DNA of 64,000 nucleotides from positions 124,001 to 188,000 of the forward strand of contig NZ_QLMC01000008.1 in the NCBI RefSeq assembly GCF_003259745.1, read 5' to 3'. Numbering within the stretch: the first letter of the stretch is position 1; each line of letters starts with the position of its first letter. Under the pieces are notes generated by a model. The model ran no database searches and was not told the origin of the DNA. It saw nothing but the letters and a program-made list of their open reading frames with translations. The translations under genes were made by a program, and so were the position numbers. This document shows positions 19,132 through 28,980 of the stretch, in pieces. Origin of the DNA: Larkinella arboricola. Lineage in GTDB: Bacteria; Bacteroidota; Bacteroidia; Cytophagales; Spirosomataceae.

Positions 19132-19956
19132 TCAGTCCATCGGCGAAGGGAGCCGATCCCGCCCGCCGTTTTTGCGATGGAACCGGTACATAACCGACAG
19201 CACAACGTTATTCTTGCTTCCGGTCCGTACCGGCGCCTGATCATACTGATTTACCCAACCTGCCTGTACAATCCAGTTGAGATCGAGTTGGTAGCCTAAG
19301 CCCGCATAAACCCGGTTGCGTTCCAGATTCGGGGCTTTATAATTCAGGAAAAGTTCGTCGTAGATCGAAACAAAGACGGTTTTAGGCTTGATGGATTCAT
19401 TATTCAACGGAATCATCATGTTCAGGCGGTAACGGACCCGGTTTCGAAACCGTCCCTGAATGGTAATGTTCTCCGGAGTCGATTCGCCAAACCAGCGCTG
19501 TTCGATCCGGTAGCGGTGTTCAAACTTCAGCCGATCAACGTTCTGGCTCATCGTTATCTGTTCCCATAACCGGGTTTCGAGTGTCTGTGGACCATCGTTC
19601 AGATCCCGGAAATTATAAGTATGGTACCGGCCAGTCGCCACCATAGCCGAAAATGCGGGGCCTAAGTCATAACTAACCCCTCCTTTTACTTCGTAATAAT
19701 TAAACTCATCAAACAACGAATTGGCTCGTAACTGCCCTTCAACAAAACCGCCCCAACCCCGTTCGCGGGCAGGAAGTTGAACGGTACCAATAAACCAGGT
19801 ACCCCACGGAGGCTGCTGCGCCTGGGTAAGATCGGGTATAAGAAATAAGAAGAACAGGAAGCCAGCGAAACGTTGAAATCCTTTCAGCAACCGCTTATCA
19901 GGCAAACCGCTGGAAGAAGACCTAACGACATACAGGTCATTAAGAGATGAGGTCAT
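19132..19956 (-). CDS. DUF2490-family outer-membrane barrel protein
   Basis: The 274-residue protein matches what I know of DUF2490: a signal peptide (here after an unusually long amino-terminal stretch, FLFFLFLIPDLTQAQ), then amphipathic strands of a small outer-membrane barrel (VEGQLRANSLFDEFNYYEVK, RYRIEQRW, GRFRNRVRYRLNMMIPL). It ends DRLPSPMD without a terminal aromatic. No ATG nearer the hydrophobic core exists, so the 25-residue prefix before the signal core is either real or the start is non-ATG. Function of the family is unknown. A -7 box lies about 33 bases upstream. Confidence 0.78.
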   Translation of the reverse strand: MTSSLNDLYVVRSSSSGLPDKRLLKGFQRFAGFLFFLFLIPDLTQAQQPPWGTWFIGTVQLPARERGWGGFVEGQLRANSLFDEFNYYEVKGGVSYDLGPAFSAMVATGRYHTYNFRDLNDGPQTLETRLWEQITMSQNVDRLKFEHRYRIEQRWFGESTPENITIQGRFRNRVRYRLNMMIPLNNESIKPKTVFVSIYDELFLNYKAPNLERNRVYAGLGYQLDLNWIVQAGWVNQYDQAPVRTGSKNNVVLSVMYRFHRKNGGRDRLPSPMD

Positions 19957-19988
19957 TTAAAATTTGCTTGGTATTTCGTTGAAAACAA

Positions 19989-19996
19989 CAAAAATA
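19989..19996 (-). promoter_or_regulatory. Candidate -7 box for the DUF2490 gene
   Basis: TATTTTTG on the minus strand fits TAnnTTTG and lies 33 bases before the ATG at 19956. Confidence 0.4.
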
Positions 19997-20039
19997 CGAA
20001 ACAACCTTCATGGCTAACTACTCTCTTTACCTTAAATAA

Positions 20040-20432
20040 TTATCGAATAAAGCGAAAGGTAAACGGATACTTGTAGTACTCGCCGTTGTTCGCTTTTACG
20101 CCCGCCAGGATGGATAAAACAACGCTGATTAAACCGAGTACAATGAGTATGGGAAATCCAATTAAAAGGACAATCAGCAGAATGGCGACACCATAGGCAA
20201 TGGTCATGGTAATCTGAAAATTCAGTGCCTCTTTGCCGTGGTAATCAACATAGGCCGATTTATCTTTCTGGATCTGCCAGACCACGATGGGGCCAACTAC
20301 ATTCCCAAAAGGAATAATAAAACCGGCCAGCGCGCTCAAATGAGCCAGCATACCCCACATCCGTTCATCAGACGGGCTTAAATAGTTAACAGGCGGTGGG
20401 GGCGTCGGGTTGTTGTAGGGTTGATTTTCCAT
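20040..20432 (-). CDS. DUF4870-family membrane protein
   Basis: From the ATG at 20432 the 130-residue product has a Pro/Asn-rich amino terminus (MENQPYNNPTPPPPVNYL) and the DUF4870/Tic20-like core: DERMWGMLAHLSALAGFI, then VVWQIQKDKSAYVDYHGKEA, then two further hydrophobic segments (TIAYGVAILLIVLLIGFPIL and LGLISVVLSILAGVKA). The family is widespread with no firm function. The 126-base upstream in-frame extension lacks membrane-protein character and is probably untranslated. Confidence 0.85.
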   Translation of the reverse strand: MENQPYNNPTPPPPVNYLSPSDERMWGMLAHLSALAGFIIPFGNVVGPIVVWQIQKDKSAYVDYHGKEALNFQITMTIAYGVAILLIVLLIGFPILIVLGLISVVLSILAGVKANNGEYYKYPFTFRFIR

Positions 20433-20754
20433 GATAGCAGGGTTTGGTAAACCAAGTAAAAAGAAAGAAACGGCTTTTGCAATTTTTATCTGAAAATCAA
20501 TCCGTTGCGTTAGAGCAAAAGAATGGAAGCCTTGCTTACCGCCATACGGCATCTGCACCTTGCTGGGCTTAAGTCCTGAAGCGGGGGTATTTCTACGATT
20601 TGCACTGCCTATCGTCTGGTGAAATATGCAGTTTGGAACCTATCAGAATCCGGAGGAGTTCAATCTTCGGGTGGATTTGACAACAAAAAAGAGCAGATAC
20701 TGGGCGAGATGTTACGCTTCCGCGATGTTCATAAACAATAAGTATCTCAACAAA

Positions 20755-21033
20755 ATGAAACCGACAATCACCATTGAATACTGCCCCAAATGCGGCTGGT
20801 TAATGCGCTCGGCCTGGATGGCGCAGGAATTACTAACCACCTTTACCGACGACATCCACGGTGTTCTGCTTCATCCGGCGGAGATCAGCGGACGGTTTTC
20901 GGTGGAAATTGATGGTCAGAAGATTTTTGACCGAAAAGTAGAAGGTCGTTTCCCCGAGATTAAAGAGCTAAAACAACTGGTTCGCGATGTGGTGAACCCG
21001 GAAAAACCCCTGGGGCATTCGGACAAAAAATGA
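20755..21033 (+). CDS. Rdx/SelW-like redox protein (CxxC)
   Basis: The start at 20755 gives 92 residues beginning MKPTITIEYCPKCGW. This is the thioredoxin-fold Rdx family (SelT/W/H) with the redox motif CPKC in place of the selenocysteine form. The rest matches: ELLTTFTDDIHGVLLHPAEI, then GRFSVEIDGQKIFDRK and the EGRFPEIKELKQLVRD helix. A role in thiol redox balance is usually assumed but not proven in bacteria. It converges on the pyruvate carboxylase gene across a shared hairpin. Confidence 0.85.
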   Translation: MKPTITIEYCPKCGWLMRSAWMAQELLTTFTDDIHGVLLHPAEISGRFSVEIDGQKIFDRKVEGRFPEIKELKQLVRDVVNPEKPLGHSDKK

Positions 21034-21035
21034 AA

Positions 21036-21062
21036 GGGGAGCCTATTGACTCCCCTTTTCAA
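21036..21062. terminator. Bidirectional terminator between Rdx gene and pyc
   Basis: The stem AAGGGGAG / CTCCCCTT has an 8-base loop and sits in the 38-base gap between two converging genes. A and T tracts on both sides allow use in both directions. Confidence 0.75.
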
Positions 21063-21071
21063 TTATTTCGA

Positions 21072-24000
21072 TTACGATTCCAGTTCCACGACCCAGTCGT
21101 CCTGTTCCACCACGGTGCCTTCTTTCAAAACCACCTGTTTGACGGTACCGGCTTTAGGAGCGGCCACGATGCTTTCCATTTTCATGGCTTCAATCACGAA
21201 TAACGGCTGGTTTTTGTTGACTTTATCGCCCGACTTCACCAGGATTCTTGTCAACCGGCCCTGCAACGGTGACCCTACATCGCCTTCGTTTTTAATTTTG
21301 GCATTGGCCTGAAAATCAACCTTTAGTGACTTGTCGCGCACCTGGACCTGGCGGCTCTGGCCGTTCAGTTCGAACGTCACCGTGCGCATACCGTGGCTAT
21401 CGGGTTCTGACACGTACGAAAGCCGTACCAGAATATTTTTGCCTTCGTCGATCTCGATCAGAATTTCCTCGTTTTCCTTCAGACCGTACAGGAAGGCCGG
21501 GGTCGGAATGATGCTCACATCACCGTGCTCCTGAACGGCTTTGTAGTACTCTTCGTACACTTTCGGATACATCTGGTACGAGAGGTAATCCAGAAAACCG
21601 TCACTCTGCGGAAATTTCTCTTCGAACTTCTTGAAGTCCTCCTCAAAATCAATCGGTAGCAGCTTCTCGTTCGGACGCCCGGTGAGCGGTTCGTCGCCCT
21701 TCAGAATAACCTCCTGTAGCTCTTGCGGGAAACCTCCGTAGGGCTGCCCCAGTTCGCCTTTGAAGAAACCTTTCACCGATTCCGGGAACGACAGCGACGC
21801 CCCTTTTTTGACTACATCCTCGGCGGTCAGGTTGTTTGAGGTCATGAACAGGGCCATATCGCCCACCACCTTTGACGAAGGCGTCACTTTCACAATATCG
21901 CCAAACATCTGATTGACAATACTATAATTCTTCTTCAGCGTCTCAAACTTATCGCCCAGCCCCAGCGCAATGGACTGCGGCTTGAGGTTCGAATATTGCC
22001 CGCCGGGAATCTCGTTCTGGTACACCTCCGCACTACCGGCTTTCATGCCCGACTCGAACGGATAATACCATTCCCGAACGTCCTCCCAGTAATTGGAGTA
22101 GGCATTCAGCGAATTCAGGTTGATTGAACTTTCGCGCTCGTGGCCCTGCAACATCGCCACCACGGAGTTGAAGTTGGGCTGTGAAGTCAGGCCCGACAGG
22201 GCACCCAGCGCACAATCGATCACGTCAACCCCCGCATCAACGGCTTTCAGGTAGGTGGCCGCCTGAATCGACGAAGTATCGTGCGTATGCAGGTGAATCG
22301 GAATGTTAACGGCTTTTTTCAACTCACGAACCAGCACTTCGGCTGCCAGCGGTTTCAGCAAACCGGCCATGTCTTTGATCGCCAACATATGCGCCCCTTC
22401 GTCTTCCAGTTGGCGGGCCATATCGAGGTAATATTGCAGCGTGTACTTCTGCTGATCCGGGGCCAGCATATCGCCGGTATAGCAGATGGCGGCTTCGGCC
22501 AGTGCATTGGTGCGTTCGCGCACGGCCCGGATGCTCACCTTCATGGCTTCCACCCAGTTCAGCGAGTCGAAAATCCGGAACACGTCGATGCCGTTTTCCC
22601 AGGATTTCTCCACGAATTTCTCGATCAGGTTGTCGGGGTAGGCCGAATAACCCACCGCATTTGAGCCCCGGAACAGCATCTGCAACAGCATGTTGGGCAT
22701 GGCCTCGCGGAATTTCTGCAAACGCGTCCACGGACTTTCGTGCAAAAACCGCATTGCTACGTCGAACGTAGCTCCCCCCCAGACTTCCATCGAGAAGAGC
22801 TCGGGGTGGCTTTTGGCAAACCCTTCGGCTACCGCCAGCAGGTCTTTTGTCCGGACGCGGGTGGCCAGCAACGACTGGTGGCCGTCGCGGAAGGTCGTGT
22901 CGGTATACAGAACGGGTTTCTGGTCACGAACCCACTCCACGAATTTTTCCCGGCCCAGCTCCGTCAAACGGTCTTTATTGCCTTTCGGGCAGTCGCCGTA
23001 TTTATCGTACACCGGAATCACGGGCGTACGGAATTTATCCTTGGGACCGGGTTTCACCTTTACTTCCGGGTTCCCGTTGACAATCACATCGGCCAGATAA
23101 TTCAGGGCCCGCGTCGAACGGTCCTGGGGTTTACGCAGATCAAACAGTTCGGGATGGTTCTCGATAAACGAAACCCGCGCTTCGCCCTGCTGAAAAATCG
23201 GGTGAGCAATTACGTTGAGCAGGAACGGAATATTGGTTTTCACCCCCCGAATCCGGAACTCCACCAGGGCGCGTCTCAACCGCTGGGTAGCCCCCCGGAG
23301 CGTACGGCCCCGCGATGACACTTTCACGATCATCGAATCGAAATAGGGTGAAATTTTCACGCCGGGGTACGAACTGCCTTCGTCGAGCCGGATGCCAAAA
23401 CCGGCGGCATTGCGGTAGGCAATGATGGTACCAAAGTCGGGCCGGAAATTGTTGGCCGGGTCTTCGGTAGTTACCCGGCACTGAATGGCGTACCCGTTCA
23501 GCGGTATTTCGTCCTGGTGGTTGATGTAAATACCGTTGTCGGACAACTTATATCCCATCGCAACCAGGATCTGCGTCCGCACCAGGTCGATACCGGTTAC
23601 TTCTTCCGTGATGGTGTGCTCCACCTGAATCCGTGGATTGACCTCGATAAAATAAATGTTCTCGTTTTTATCGACCAGAAATTCAACCGTCCCGGCGTTG
23701 GAATAATTGGCTTGCTTACCAATTTTCAGGGCGTATTCGTACAGTTTATTCTTGGTGGCCTGCCGCAGTCCAAAAGAGGGAGCGACCTCGACAACCTTCT
23801 GAAAACGACGCTGTACCGAGCAATCCCGTTCGTAGAGGTGAACAATATTCCCGTGCGTATCGCCCAGCAACTGCACCTCAATGTGCTTCGGATCGACCAC
23901 GAATTTCTCCAGGAAAATGGTATCGTCCCCAAACGCGTTTTTCGCTTCGTTACGGGCTTCGTTGAATGCCTTTTCAAAATCTTCCTCCTGGCGAACCACG

Positions 24001-24527
24001 CGCATCCCGCGTCCTCCCCCACCGGCCACGGCTTTGATCATCACCGGAAAACCAATCCGTTGCGCTTCTGAAAAAGCGACTGCATAGTCCGACAAATCTT
24101 GCCGACTGTCGGGAATCATCGGTACATCAGCCAGGGTAGCCAGGTTTTTCGCCCGAACTTTATCCCCCAGCAAGTCCATCGCTTCCGGCGTCGGCCCCAC
24201 GAAAATAATGCCTTCTTCCCGGCACCGGCGCGCCAGCGTCACGTTCTCCGACAAAAAGCCATAGCCCGGGTGAATCGCATCAATTTTTTTTCGTTTGGCA
24301 AGTTGAATAATTCCTTCAATGTCTAAGTAGGGCTTCAACGGTTCATCGTCGCGACCGATCTGGTAGGCTTCATCCGCTTTGTAGCGGTGAAGCGAGTAAC
24401 GGTCTTCATACGTATAAACGGCAACAGTAGTAATCCCTAACTCGGTGGCAGCCCGCATGATACGGATAGCGATTTCGCCCCGGTTGGCGACGAGCAGGCG
24501 GTGAATCGGGCGAATATAATCTTTCAT
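21072..24527 (-). CDS. pyc: Pyruvate carboxylase
   Basis: This biotin enzyme makes oxaloacetate from pyruvate, bicarbonate and ATP to refill the TCA cycle. The start at 24527 gives 1151 residues, the normal length for the single-chain enzyme. Order: biotin carboxylase domain (about 5-460; ANRGEIAIRIMRAATELGI, ATP-grasp GGGGRGMR, EVNPRIQVEH), carboxyltransferase TIM barrel (about 535-830; DTTFRDGHQSLLATRVRT, metal-site HLHTHDTSS), PYC/OADA conserved domain (about 850-1050), and the biotinyl domain with the target Lys in FVIEAMKMESI. All key motifs are intact. It stands alone, convergent with the Rdx gene. Confidence 0.97.
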   Translation of the reverse strand: MKDYIRPIHRLLVANRGEIAIRIMRAATELGITTVAVYTYEDRYSLHRYKADEAYQIGRDDEPLKPYLDIEGIIQLAKRKKIDAIHPGYGFLSENVTLARRCREEGIIFVGPTPEAMDLLGDKVRAKNLATLADVPMIPDSRQDLSDYAVAFSEAQRIGFPVMIKAVAGGGGRGMRVVRQEEDFEKAFNEARNEAKNAFGDDTIFLEKFVVDPKHIEVQLLGDTHGNIVHLYERDCSVQRRFQKVVEVAPSFGLRQATKNKLYEYALKIGKQANYSNAGTVEFLVDKNENIYFIEVNPRIQVEHTITEEVTGIDLVRTQILVAMGYKLSDNGIYINHQDEIPLNGYAIQCRVTTEDPANNFRPDFGTIIAYRNAAGFGIRLDEGSSYPGVKISPYFDSMIVKVSSRGRTLRGATQRLRRALVEFRIRGVKTNIPFLLNVIAHPIFQQGEARVSFIENHPELFDLRKPQDRSTRALNYLADVIVNGNPEVKVKPGPKDKFRTPVIPVYDKYGDCPKGNKDRLTELGREKFVEWVRDQKPVLYTDTTFRDGHQSLLATRVRTKDLLAVAEGFAKSHPELFSMEVWGGATFDVAMRFLHESPWTRLQKFREAMPNMLLQMLFRGSNAVGYSAYPDNLIEKFVEKSWENGIDVFRIFDSLNWVEAMKVSIRAVRERTNALAEAAICYTGDMLAPDQQKYTLQYYLDMARQLEDEGAHMLAIKDMAGLLKPLAAEVLVRELKKAVNIPIHLHTHDTSSIQAATYLKAVDAGVDVIDCALGALSGLTSQPNFNSVVAMLQGHERESSINLNSLNAYSNYWEDVREWYYPFESGMKAGSAEVYQNEIPGGQYSNLKPQSIALGLGDKFETLKKNYSIVNQMFGDIVKVTPSSKVVGDMALFMTSNNLTAEDVVKKGASLSFPESVKGFFKGELGQPYGGFPQELQEVILKGDEPLTGRPNEKLLPIDFEEDFKKFEEKFPQSDGFLDYLSYQMYPKVYEEYYKAVQEHGDVSIIPTPAFLYGLKENEEILIEIDEGKNILVRLSYVSEPDSHGMRTVTFELNGQSRQVQVRDKSLKVDFQANAKIKNEGDVGSPLQGRLTRILVKSGDKVNKNQPLFVIEAMKMESIVAAPKAGTVKQVVLKEGTVVEQDDWVVELES

Positions 24528-24718
24528 GTGTCCCAGAACAGCAGGATGGGTTTTCGAAATTTGTGAACAATGCGGCAAGTTTATGGAAAAGTTTGTAAAA
24601 ATCAGGCTTTACCGAAGGTTCATCGGAAAAGTATGGTTTTTCGTCAAATATTGCAGTGTTCGGCGACCACCCGCTCGTTTGCAAGGGATTACCCGTCATT
24701 CAAACGGTTTTATTTCAA

Positions 24719-25645
24719 CTACACCAACGGTTTACGCCGACGCATCAGCCACTGTTTAGCACCAAAAACCACCATCCCGGTCAGAACAATCAGTCCGACA
24801 TCGATTCCTACGCGCTGCAAACCATCCCAGGCCAAATCCAGTCGCCCACACGCCAGCGAAACGCCCACCATAGCCATCGCCGTGATGACCACCATCGCAA
24901 TGAGCGCCCCGGCAATGACGCTGCGCCGGTAAGCCGCTACAATGATACAGCCCGCCAGTGTTCCCCCGAACGAAACCGTGATGTGTTTCCCCGTCGGATT
25001 AGAAATGGCTTCCACCTCGGGATTATGCGTAAATTCGTCCACATTGGTAACCCCCAGCCATTGCAGGATTAAAAAGGTGAGCAGTGCTCCCAGGCTCACC
25101 AGACCGTAGCCGATCAGCGACGAACGCAACCCAAATAATGCCGTTTGGCGGTTGTTCAGAATAATTCCCAACGGGACTTTTGCCAGCGGCTCAAAGCCCG
25201 GCGCAATAATGGAAGCGGCCACAAATGCCAGGGTTTGCGGACCCGGCTCAGACACCAGCCCAACGGCCGAGATGACGCCACCCAGTGCCATCAGCGTTAT
25301 GAAATTACCCGTCAGACGACCCTGATACCGCAGCCCGCTCTCCATTTCCTCCCAGATAGCTTCGTCGACATCGAGCCGAATCTTCTCATGCTTTTCGGGA
25401 TTTATCATACTGGCCAGTTCGGCCGTGGCGATGGCGTAATGACTGGGCGGGCATACGTGCTCAATGCGACGCAGAACCTCGTCCGCTCCTGAATTGAGGA
25501 CATGGATGGTCATGGTATCTCCCGTCGGTTTGACCGAACCACCCCGGTGGAGCGACAGGCTGATCACCTCATCGATGGACTGGAGTTGATGAATCAGGGG
25601 ATCGGTGTAAGCAGGCGTCAATGAAACAGTGAATGTACGTTGCAT
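24719..25645 (-). CDS. DUF389-family membrane protein
   Basis: The 308-residue product has a cytoplasmic ACT-like amino-terminal domain of about 110 residues (VSLTPAYTDPLIHQL, GDTMTIHVLNSGADEVLRRI). Five to six membrane helices of the DUF389 family follow, carrying its signature TGNFITLMALGGVISAVGLV and AFVAASIIAPGFEPLAKVPL. Transport has been suggested for this family, but no substrate is established. Neighbours give no clue; the MATE gene follows 155 bases upstream on the same strand. Confidence 0.85.
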   Translation of the reverse strand: MQRTFTVSLTPAYTDPLIHQLQSIDEVISLSLHRGGSVKPTGDTMTIHVLNSGADEVLRRIEHVCPPSHYAIATAELASMINPEKHEKIRLDVDEAIWEEMESGLRYQGRLTGNFITLMALGGVISAVGLVSEPGPQTLAFVAASIIAPGFEPLAKVPLGIILNNRQTALFGLRSSLIGYGLVSLGALLTFLILQWLGVTNVDEFTHNPEVEAISNPTGKHITVSFGGTLAGCIIVAAYRRSVIAGALIAMVVITAMAMVGVSLACGRLDLAWDGLQRVGIDVGLIVLTGMVVFGAKQWLMRRRKPLV

Positions 25646-25800
25646 GAAACAGGTAAATTCAGATGGCTAGTCATGATAACCAGCGGAACAGGGCAAGCGT
25701 TTGATTTCTAATCATATTCTAATGAAAGTCATCAGCCTTACGCTGCCGTCCTTTTCCGGCAATTACCTGTTTCATTCGCGTACGGATGTCCCTTATTTCG

Positions 25801-27186
25801 TTACACCTGCACCAGTTTCCAGCGCCCCCGCCGAAACACCAGCACCGCAATAACGGCCAGCAACGACTCGCTGAAAGCCACCGACCAGAACACACCCGAA
25901 GGCCCCCACTCCAGCGAGTTGGCCAGCACATAGGCCAGCGGCACTTCAATAATCCAGAAACACACCACGTTGATAATCGTCGGCGTCCGTGTATCTCCCG
26001 CCCCATTCAGCGCCTGACTGATGACCATACCGTAGGCAAAAAAGACGTAGCCCAGACAGAAAATCCGCAGGCACTGCACGGCGATGTCGACCACTTTCGG
26101 ATCACGATTGAAAAAACTGACGATCTCGGCCGCTCCCATATAAAACAGAATGCCGACGCTCAGCAAAAACAGCATGTTGCAGAAAGCCGCCCGCCAGGCC
26201 GACGTTTCGGCCCGTTCAGGTTGCCGGGCACCCAGGTTCTGTCCGACCAGCGTAGCGGCCGCGTTGGCCATCCCCCAGGACGGCATAATGGTAAAAATCA
26301 TGATGCGAATGGCAATGGTGTAGCCCGCTACAACGTCGCTGCCGAACGTTGACAGGATGCGCGTCAGGAATACCCAACTGGCCGAGCCCACCAGAAACTG
26401 CGCCGTTCCACCGGCGGCAATGCCCAGCAGATTGCGAATAATGGCTGTATCGGGTCGAAAATCTGCCGTATCCACCTGCACACCCCGGCCGTTCTGCATC
26501 AGCTTAAACAATTGATACGACGCCCCGGCCGAACGACCGATTGTTGTGGCAATGGCCGAACCAATGACCCCCATTTCGGGAATGGGACCCCAGCCGAAAA
26601 TGAAGACCGGACACAACACAATGTTGAACCCATTCGCAATCCAGAGCGACCGCATGGCCACAGAGGCATCTCCGGCTCCCCGCAAACAACCGCTCAGGGT
26701 ATAGAGCAAAACGATAACCGGCGAACTGGCAAAAATCAGCCGGGTAAAGCCCGAACCGCTGGCAATCAGGTGTTCGTCGCCACCCATAGCCCGCAGAATA
26801 TCGGGGGCAAATACCGCTCCGGGAATACCGATCAGTAAGGCAACGGCGACGGATACCAGAATGACCTGCGCAACCGATTTGCCGGCTTCACGGGCGTTGC
26901 CTTCGCCCACCCGCCGGGATACCAGTGCGGTGGCCGCCGTACTCAACCCAATGGCAACGGAATAAACAATGGTTAAGACCGACTCAGTCAGGCCGACCGC
27001 AGCCACGGCTTCGGTGCTGATTTTAGCTACAAAAAAGACGTCTACAATGGCAAACAGCGACTCCATTACCATTTCCAGTACCATCGGAACTGACAGCATG
27101 AAAATGGCCCGGTTGATGCTACCAGACGTATAATGGCCTTCAGAACCGCGCAATGCGGCTAGTAACAGGCGAAAAAACTTCGTCAT
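25801..27186 (-). CDS. MATE-family efflux transporter
   Basis: This multidrug and toxin extrusion transporter has 461 residues from the start at 27186, with about twelve membrane helices in two homologous halves. The amino-terminal half carries SVPMVLEMVMESLFAIVDVF and AVGLTESVLTIVYSVAIGLS. The second half carries GGTAQFLVGSASWVFLTRIL and PSWGMANAAATLVGQNLGAR. These MATE patterns suggest coupling to Na+ or H+; the substrate is unknown. The reading frame extends 23 codons upstream but that part is Arg-rich and unlike a MATE amino terminus. Confidence 0.93.
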   Translation of the reverse strand: MTKFFRLLLAALRGSEGHYTSGSINRAIFMLSVPMVLEMVMESLFAIVDVFFVAKISTEAVAAVGLTESVLTIVYSVAIGLSTAATALVSRRVGEGNAREAGKSVAQVILVSVAVALLIGIPGAVFAPDILRAMGGDEHLIASGSGFTRLIFASSPVIVLLYTLSGCLRGAGDASVAMRSLWIANGFNIVLCPVFIFGWGPIPEMGVIGSAIATTIGRSAGASYQLFKLMQNGRGVQVDTADFRPDTAIIRNLLGIAAGGTAQFLVGSASWVFLTRILSTFGSDVVAGYTIAIRIMIFTIMPSWGMANAAATLVGQNLGARQPERAETSAWRAAFCNMLFLLSVGILFYMGAAEIVSFFNRDPKVVDIAVQCLRIFCLGYVFFAYGMVISQALNGAGDTRTPTIINVVCFWIIEVPLAYVLANSLEWGPSGVFWSVAFSESLLAVIAVLVFRRGRWKLVQV

Positions 27187-27346
27187 AGAAACAAAAGCTG
27201 ATTGGCGACGGATGCGCCGAATACTAATTATCTGGAAAAATGAAAAGAGAACCATCGGTCGGTCAGACCTGACGGTTGTAGCAGAATGGAGAGGCCCATT
27301 AAAGGGCGATAACAGCGGTATTCATTGGCGTTTCGCTTTGAGACCG

Positions 27347-27354
27347 CAAATGTA
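27347..27354 (-). promoter_or_regulatory. Candidate -7 box for the MATE gene
   Basis: TACATTTG on the minus strand fits the consensus exactly. It would give a 5' leader of about 155 bases. Confidence 0.45.
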
Positions 27355-27419
27355 CAGAAAGTTTTTTACCGGAAAAGAAAGATTGAGGGAACGGTATTTC
27401 TCTTTTAAAAGTTATATAA

Positions 27420-27427
27420 TATATTTG
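27420..27427 (+). promoter_or_regulatory. Candidate -7 box for hflX
   Basis: TATATTTG fits the consensus. The leader to the hflX ATG would be about 200 bases; it contains a 13-codon frame (27452-27493) that may be chance. No other gene is seen in 27187-27634. Confidence 0.45.
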
Positions 27428-27634
27428 TGCCCTCTAAAAGGTAGTACGCCAATGAAAATGTTAGCCGTTTACGGCCCCTTCCGCTTCCGCTAAAAACCGT
27501 TTCTTCATCTAACGGTTGTAATTCTTATTCTCATTTGTAATTTAAGGTTGTCGAAACCCGTCCGGGTGGCTTTTGCGTGCATTTTACGTAAGCAACGCCT
27601 GGCTTGTTTGGCTCCTTACAAATCCATTCCATCT

Positions 27635-28903
27635 ATGATCGAAACACACAAACAGCCCGAAACCGCGGTTCTGGTGGCCCTGGTAACGCAAAAACAGTCG
27701 GCCGAAAAAACGCAGGAGTATCTGGAAGAGCTGGCTTTTCTGGCCGAAACATCGGGTGTCATTACCGTTAAATCGTTTATTCAGAAGCTCGACCGACCCG
27801 ATATCCGCACCTACGTGGGGAAAGGAAAGCTGGAGGAAATCAATACGTTTGTTATCGACAATCCAGTTGATACGGTTATTTTTGACGACGATCTGTCGCC
27901 TTCACAGGTGCGGAACCTCGAAGCGGCTCTGCCGAACATCAAAGTGCTGGACCGGAGTCTGCTGATTCTGAATATTTTCTCGATGCGGGCACAAACCGCC
28001 CAGGCTAAATTGCAGGTCGAACTGGCTCAATATCAATATATGTATCCGCGTCTGACCCGGATGTGGACTCACTTAAGCCGGATGAAAGCCGGGGTGGGTA
28101 CGCGGGGTCCGGGTGAAAAAGAACTCGAAACGGACCGCCGGATTGTGAAAGACCGGATTGCGTTTTTGAAGGATAAGCTGGAGAAAATTGATAAACAAAG
28201 CGTGACCCGCCGGAAAGAACGCGACCGGCTGGTGCGCGTGGCGCTGGTCGGTTACACAAACGTGGGCAAGTCGACCCTGATGCGGACGCTGGCGAAAGCC
28301 GATGTTTTTGCCGAGAACAAACTTTTCGCAACGGTTGATTCGACGGTTCGGAAGGTGGTATTGGGCAACATTCCGTTTCTGCTCACGGATACGGTCGGGT
28401 TTATTCGGAAACTGCCCACAACGCTGATCGAAGCCTTTAAATCGACGCTGGATGAGGTGCGCGAAGCGGATATTCTGCTGCACGTGGTGGATGTGTCGCA
28501 TCCGTCGTTTGAGGAGCACATTGGTGTAGTCAACGATATTTTGTCGGAAATTGGTGTAGGCAACACCGCCGGTGAAAAACCAATGATTCTGGTTTTCAAC
28601 AAAATTGACCAGTTTGAGCCGCGCGACGAGTGGATGCACCAGGATGATGATTTCGACGATAACCTGCCGGTAGCGATCCGGAAGCAGTCGGCTCTCGATT
28701 ATTTAAAAAAAACGTATTTGACGCAAAAAGCTGAACACGTCGTTTTCATTTCGGCCGAGAAGCGCGAAAATCTCGACGAACTGCGTAACCTGCTGTATAC
28801 CTTAGTAAAAGAGAAGCATTACAGCATCTACCCCAACTGGCTGGAAGTACCCCTGGGCGAATGGGCAGAGGAAACTGACACCAGCGAGGATTTTGGTAAA
28901 TAG
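27635..28903 (+). CDS. hflX: GTPase HflX
   Basis: This is a ribosome-associated GTPase that splits stalled ribosomes under stress. From the ATG at 27635 it has 422 residues, the usual length. The HflX amino-terminal domain (FIQKLDRPDIRTYVGKGKLE, FDDDLSPSQVRNLE) precedes the glycine-rich GTRGPGEKELETDRR. The G domain has G1 GYTNVGKST, G3 DTVGF, G4 NKID and G5-like SAEK. An upstream in-frame TTG at 27548 adds a stretch unlike HflX. Unlike in enterobacteria there is no hfq next to it. Confidence 0.95.
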   Translation: MIETHKQPETAVLVALVTQKQSAEKTQEYLEELAFLAETSGVITVKSFIQKLDRPDIRTYVGKGKLEEINTFVIDNPVDTVIFDDDLSPSQVRNLEAALPNIKVLDRSLLILNIFSMRAQTAQAKLQVELAQYQYMYPRLTRMWTHLSRMKAGVGTRGPGEKELETDRRIVKDRIAFLKDKLEKIDKQSVTRRKERDRLVRVALVGYTNVGKSTLMRTLAKADVFAENKLFATVDSTVRKVVLGNIPFLLTDTVGFIRKLPTTLIEAFKSTLDEVREADILLHVVDVSHPSFEEHIGVVNDILSEIGVGNTAGEKPMILVFNKIDQFEPRDEWMHQDDDFDDNLPVAIRKQSALDYLKKTYLTQKAEHVVFISAEKRENLDELRNLLYTLVKEKHYSIYPNWLEVPLGEWAEETDTSEDFGK

Positions 28904-28920
28904 CAGATTTCTAAGCATTT

Positions 28921-28938
28921 TTGCAGTAAATACTGCAA
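28921..28938. repeat. Near-perfect palindrome after hflX
   Basis: TTGCAGTA / TACTGCAA with a two-base centre, 17 bases past the hflX stop. It could be an operator-like site or part of a tandem terminator. Confidence 0.45.
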
Positions 28939-28943
28939 TACAG

Positions 28944-28979
28944 ACCTGTATGGCCGTTCAGAACCATACAGGTTTTTTC
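28944..28979 (+). terminator. Terminator after hflX, directly before the tRNA
   Basis: The stem ACCTGTATGG / CCATACAGGT is followed by six T. Its T tract ends only two bases before the first base of tRNA-Arg. Confidence 0.75.
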
Positions 28980-28980
28980 T

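Noticed and set aside
27212-27493. Plus-strand frame of 93 codons between the MATE and hflX genes
   Set aside because: It crosses both candidate promoters, lacks domain features and has no conserved start; it looks like intergenic sequence.
27452-27493. 13-codon frame in the hflX leader as a leader peptide
   Set aside because: Too short to judge; no run of regulatory codons and no matching attenuator hairpin was found.
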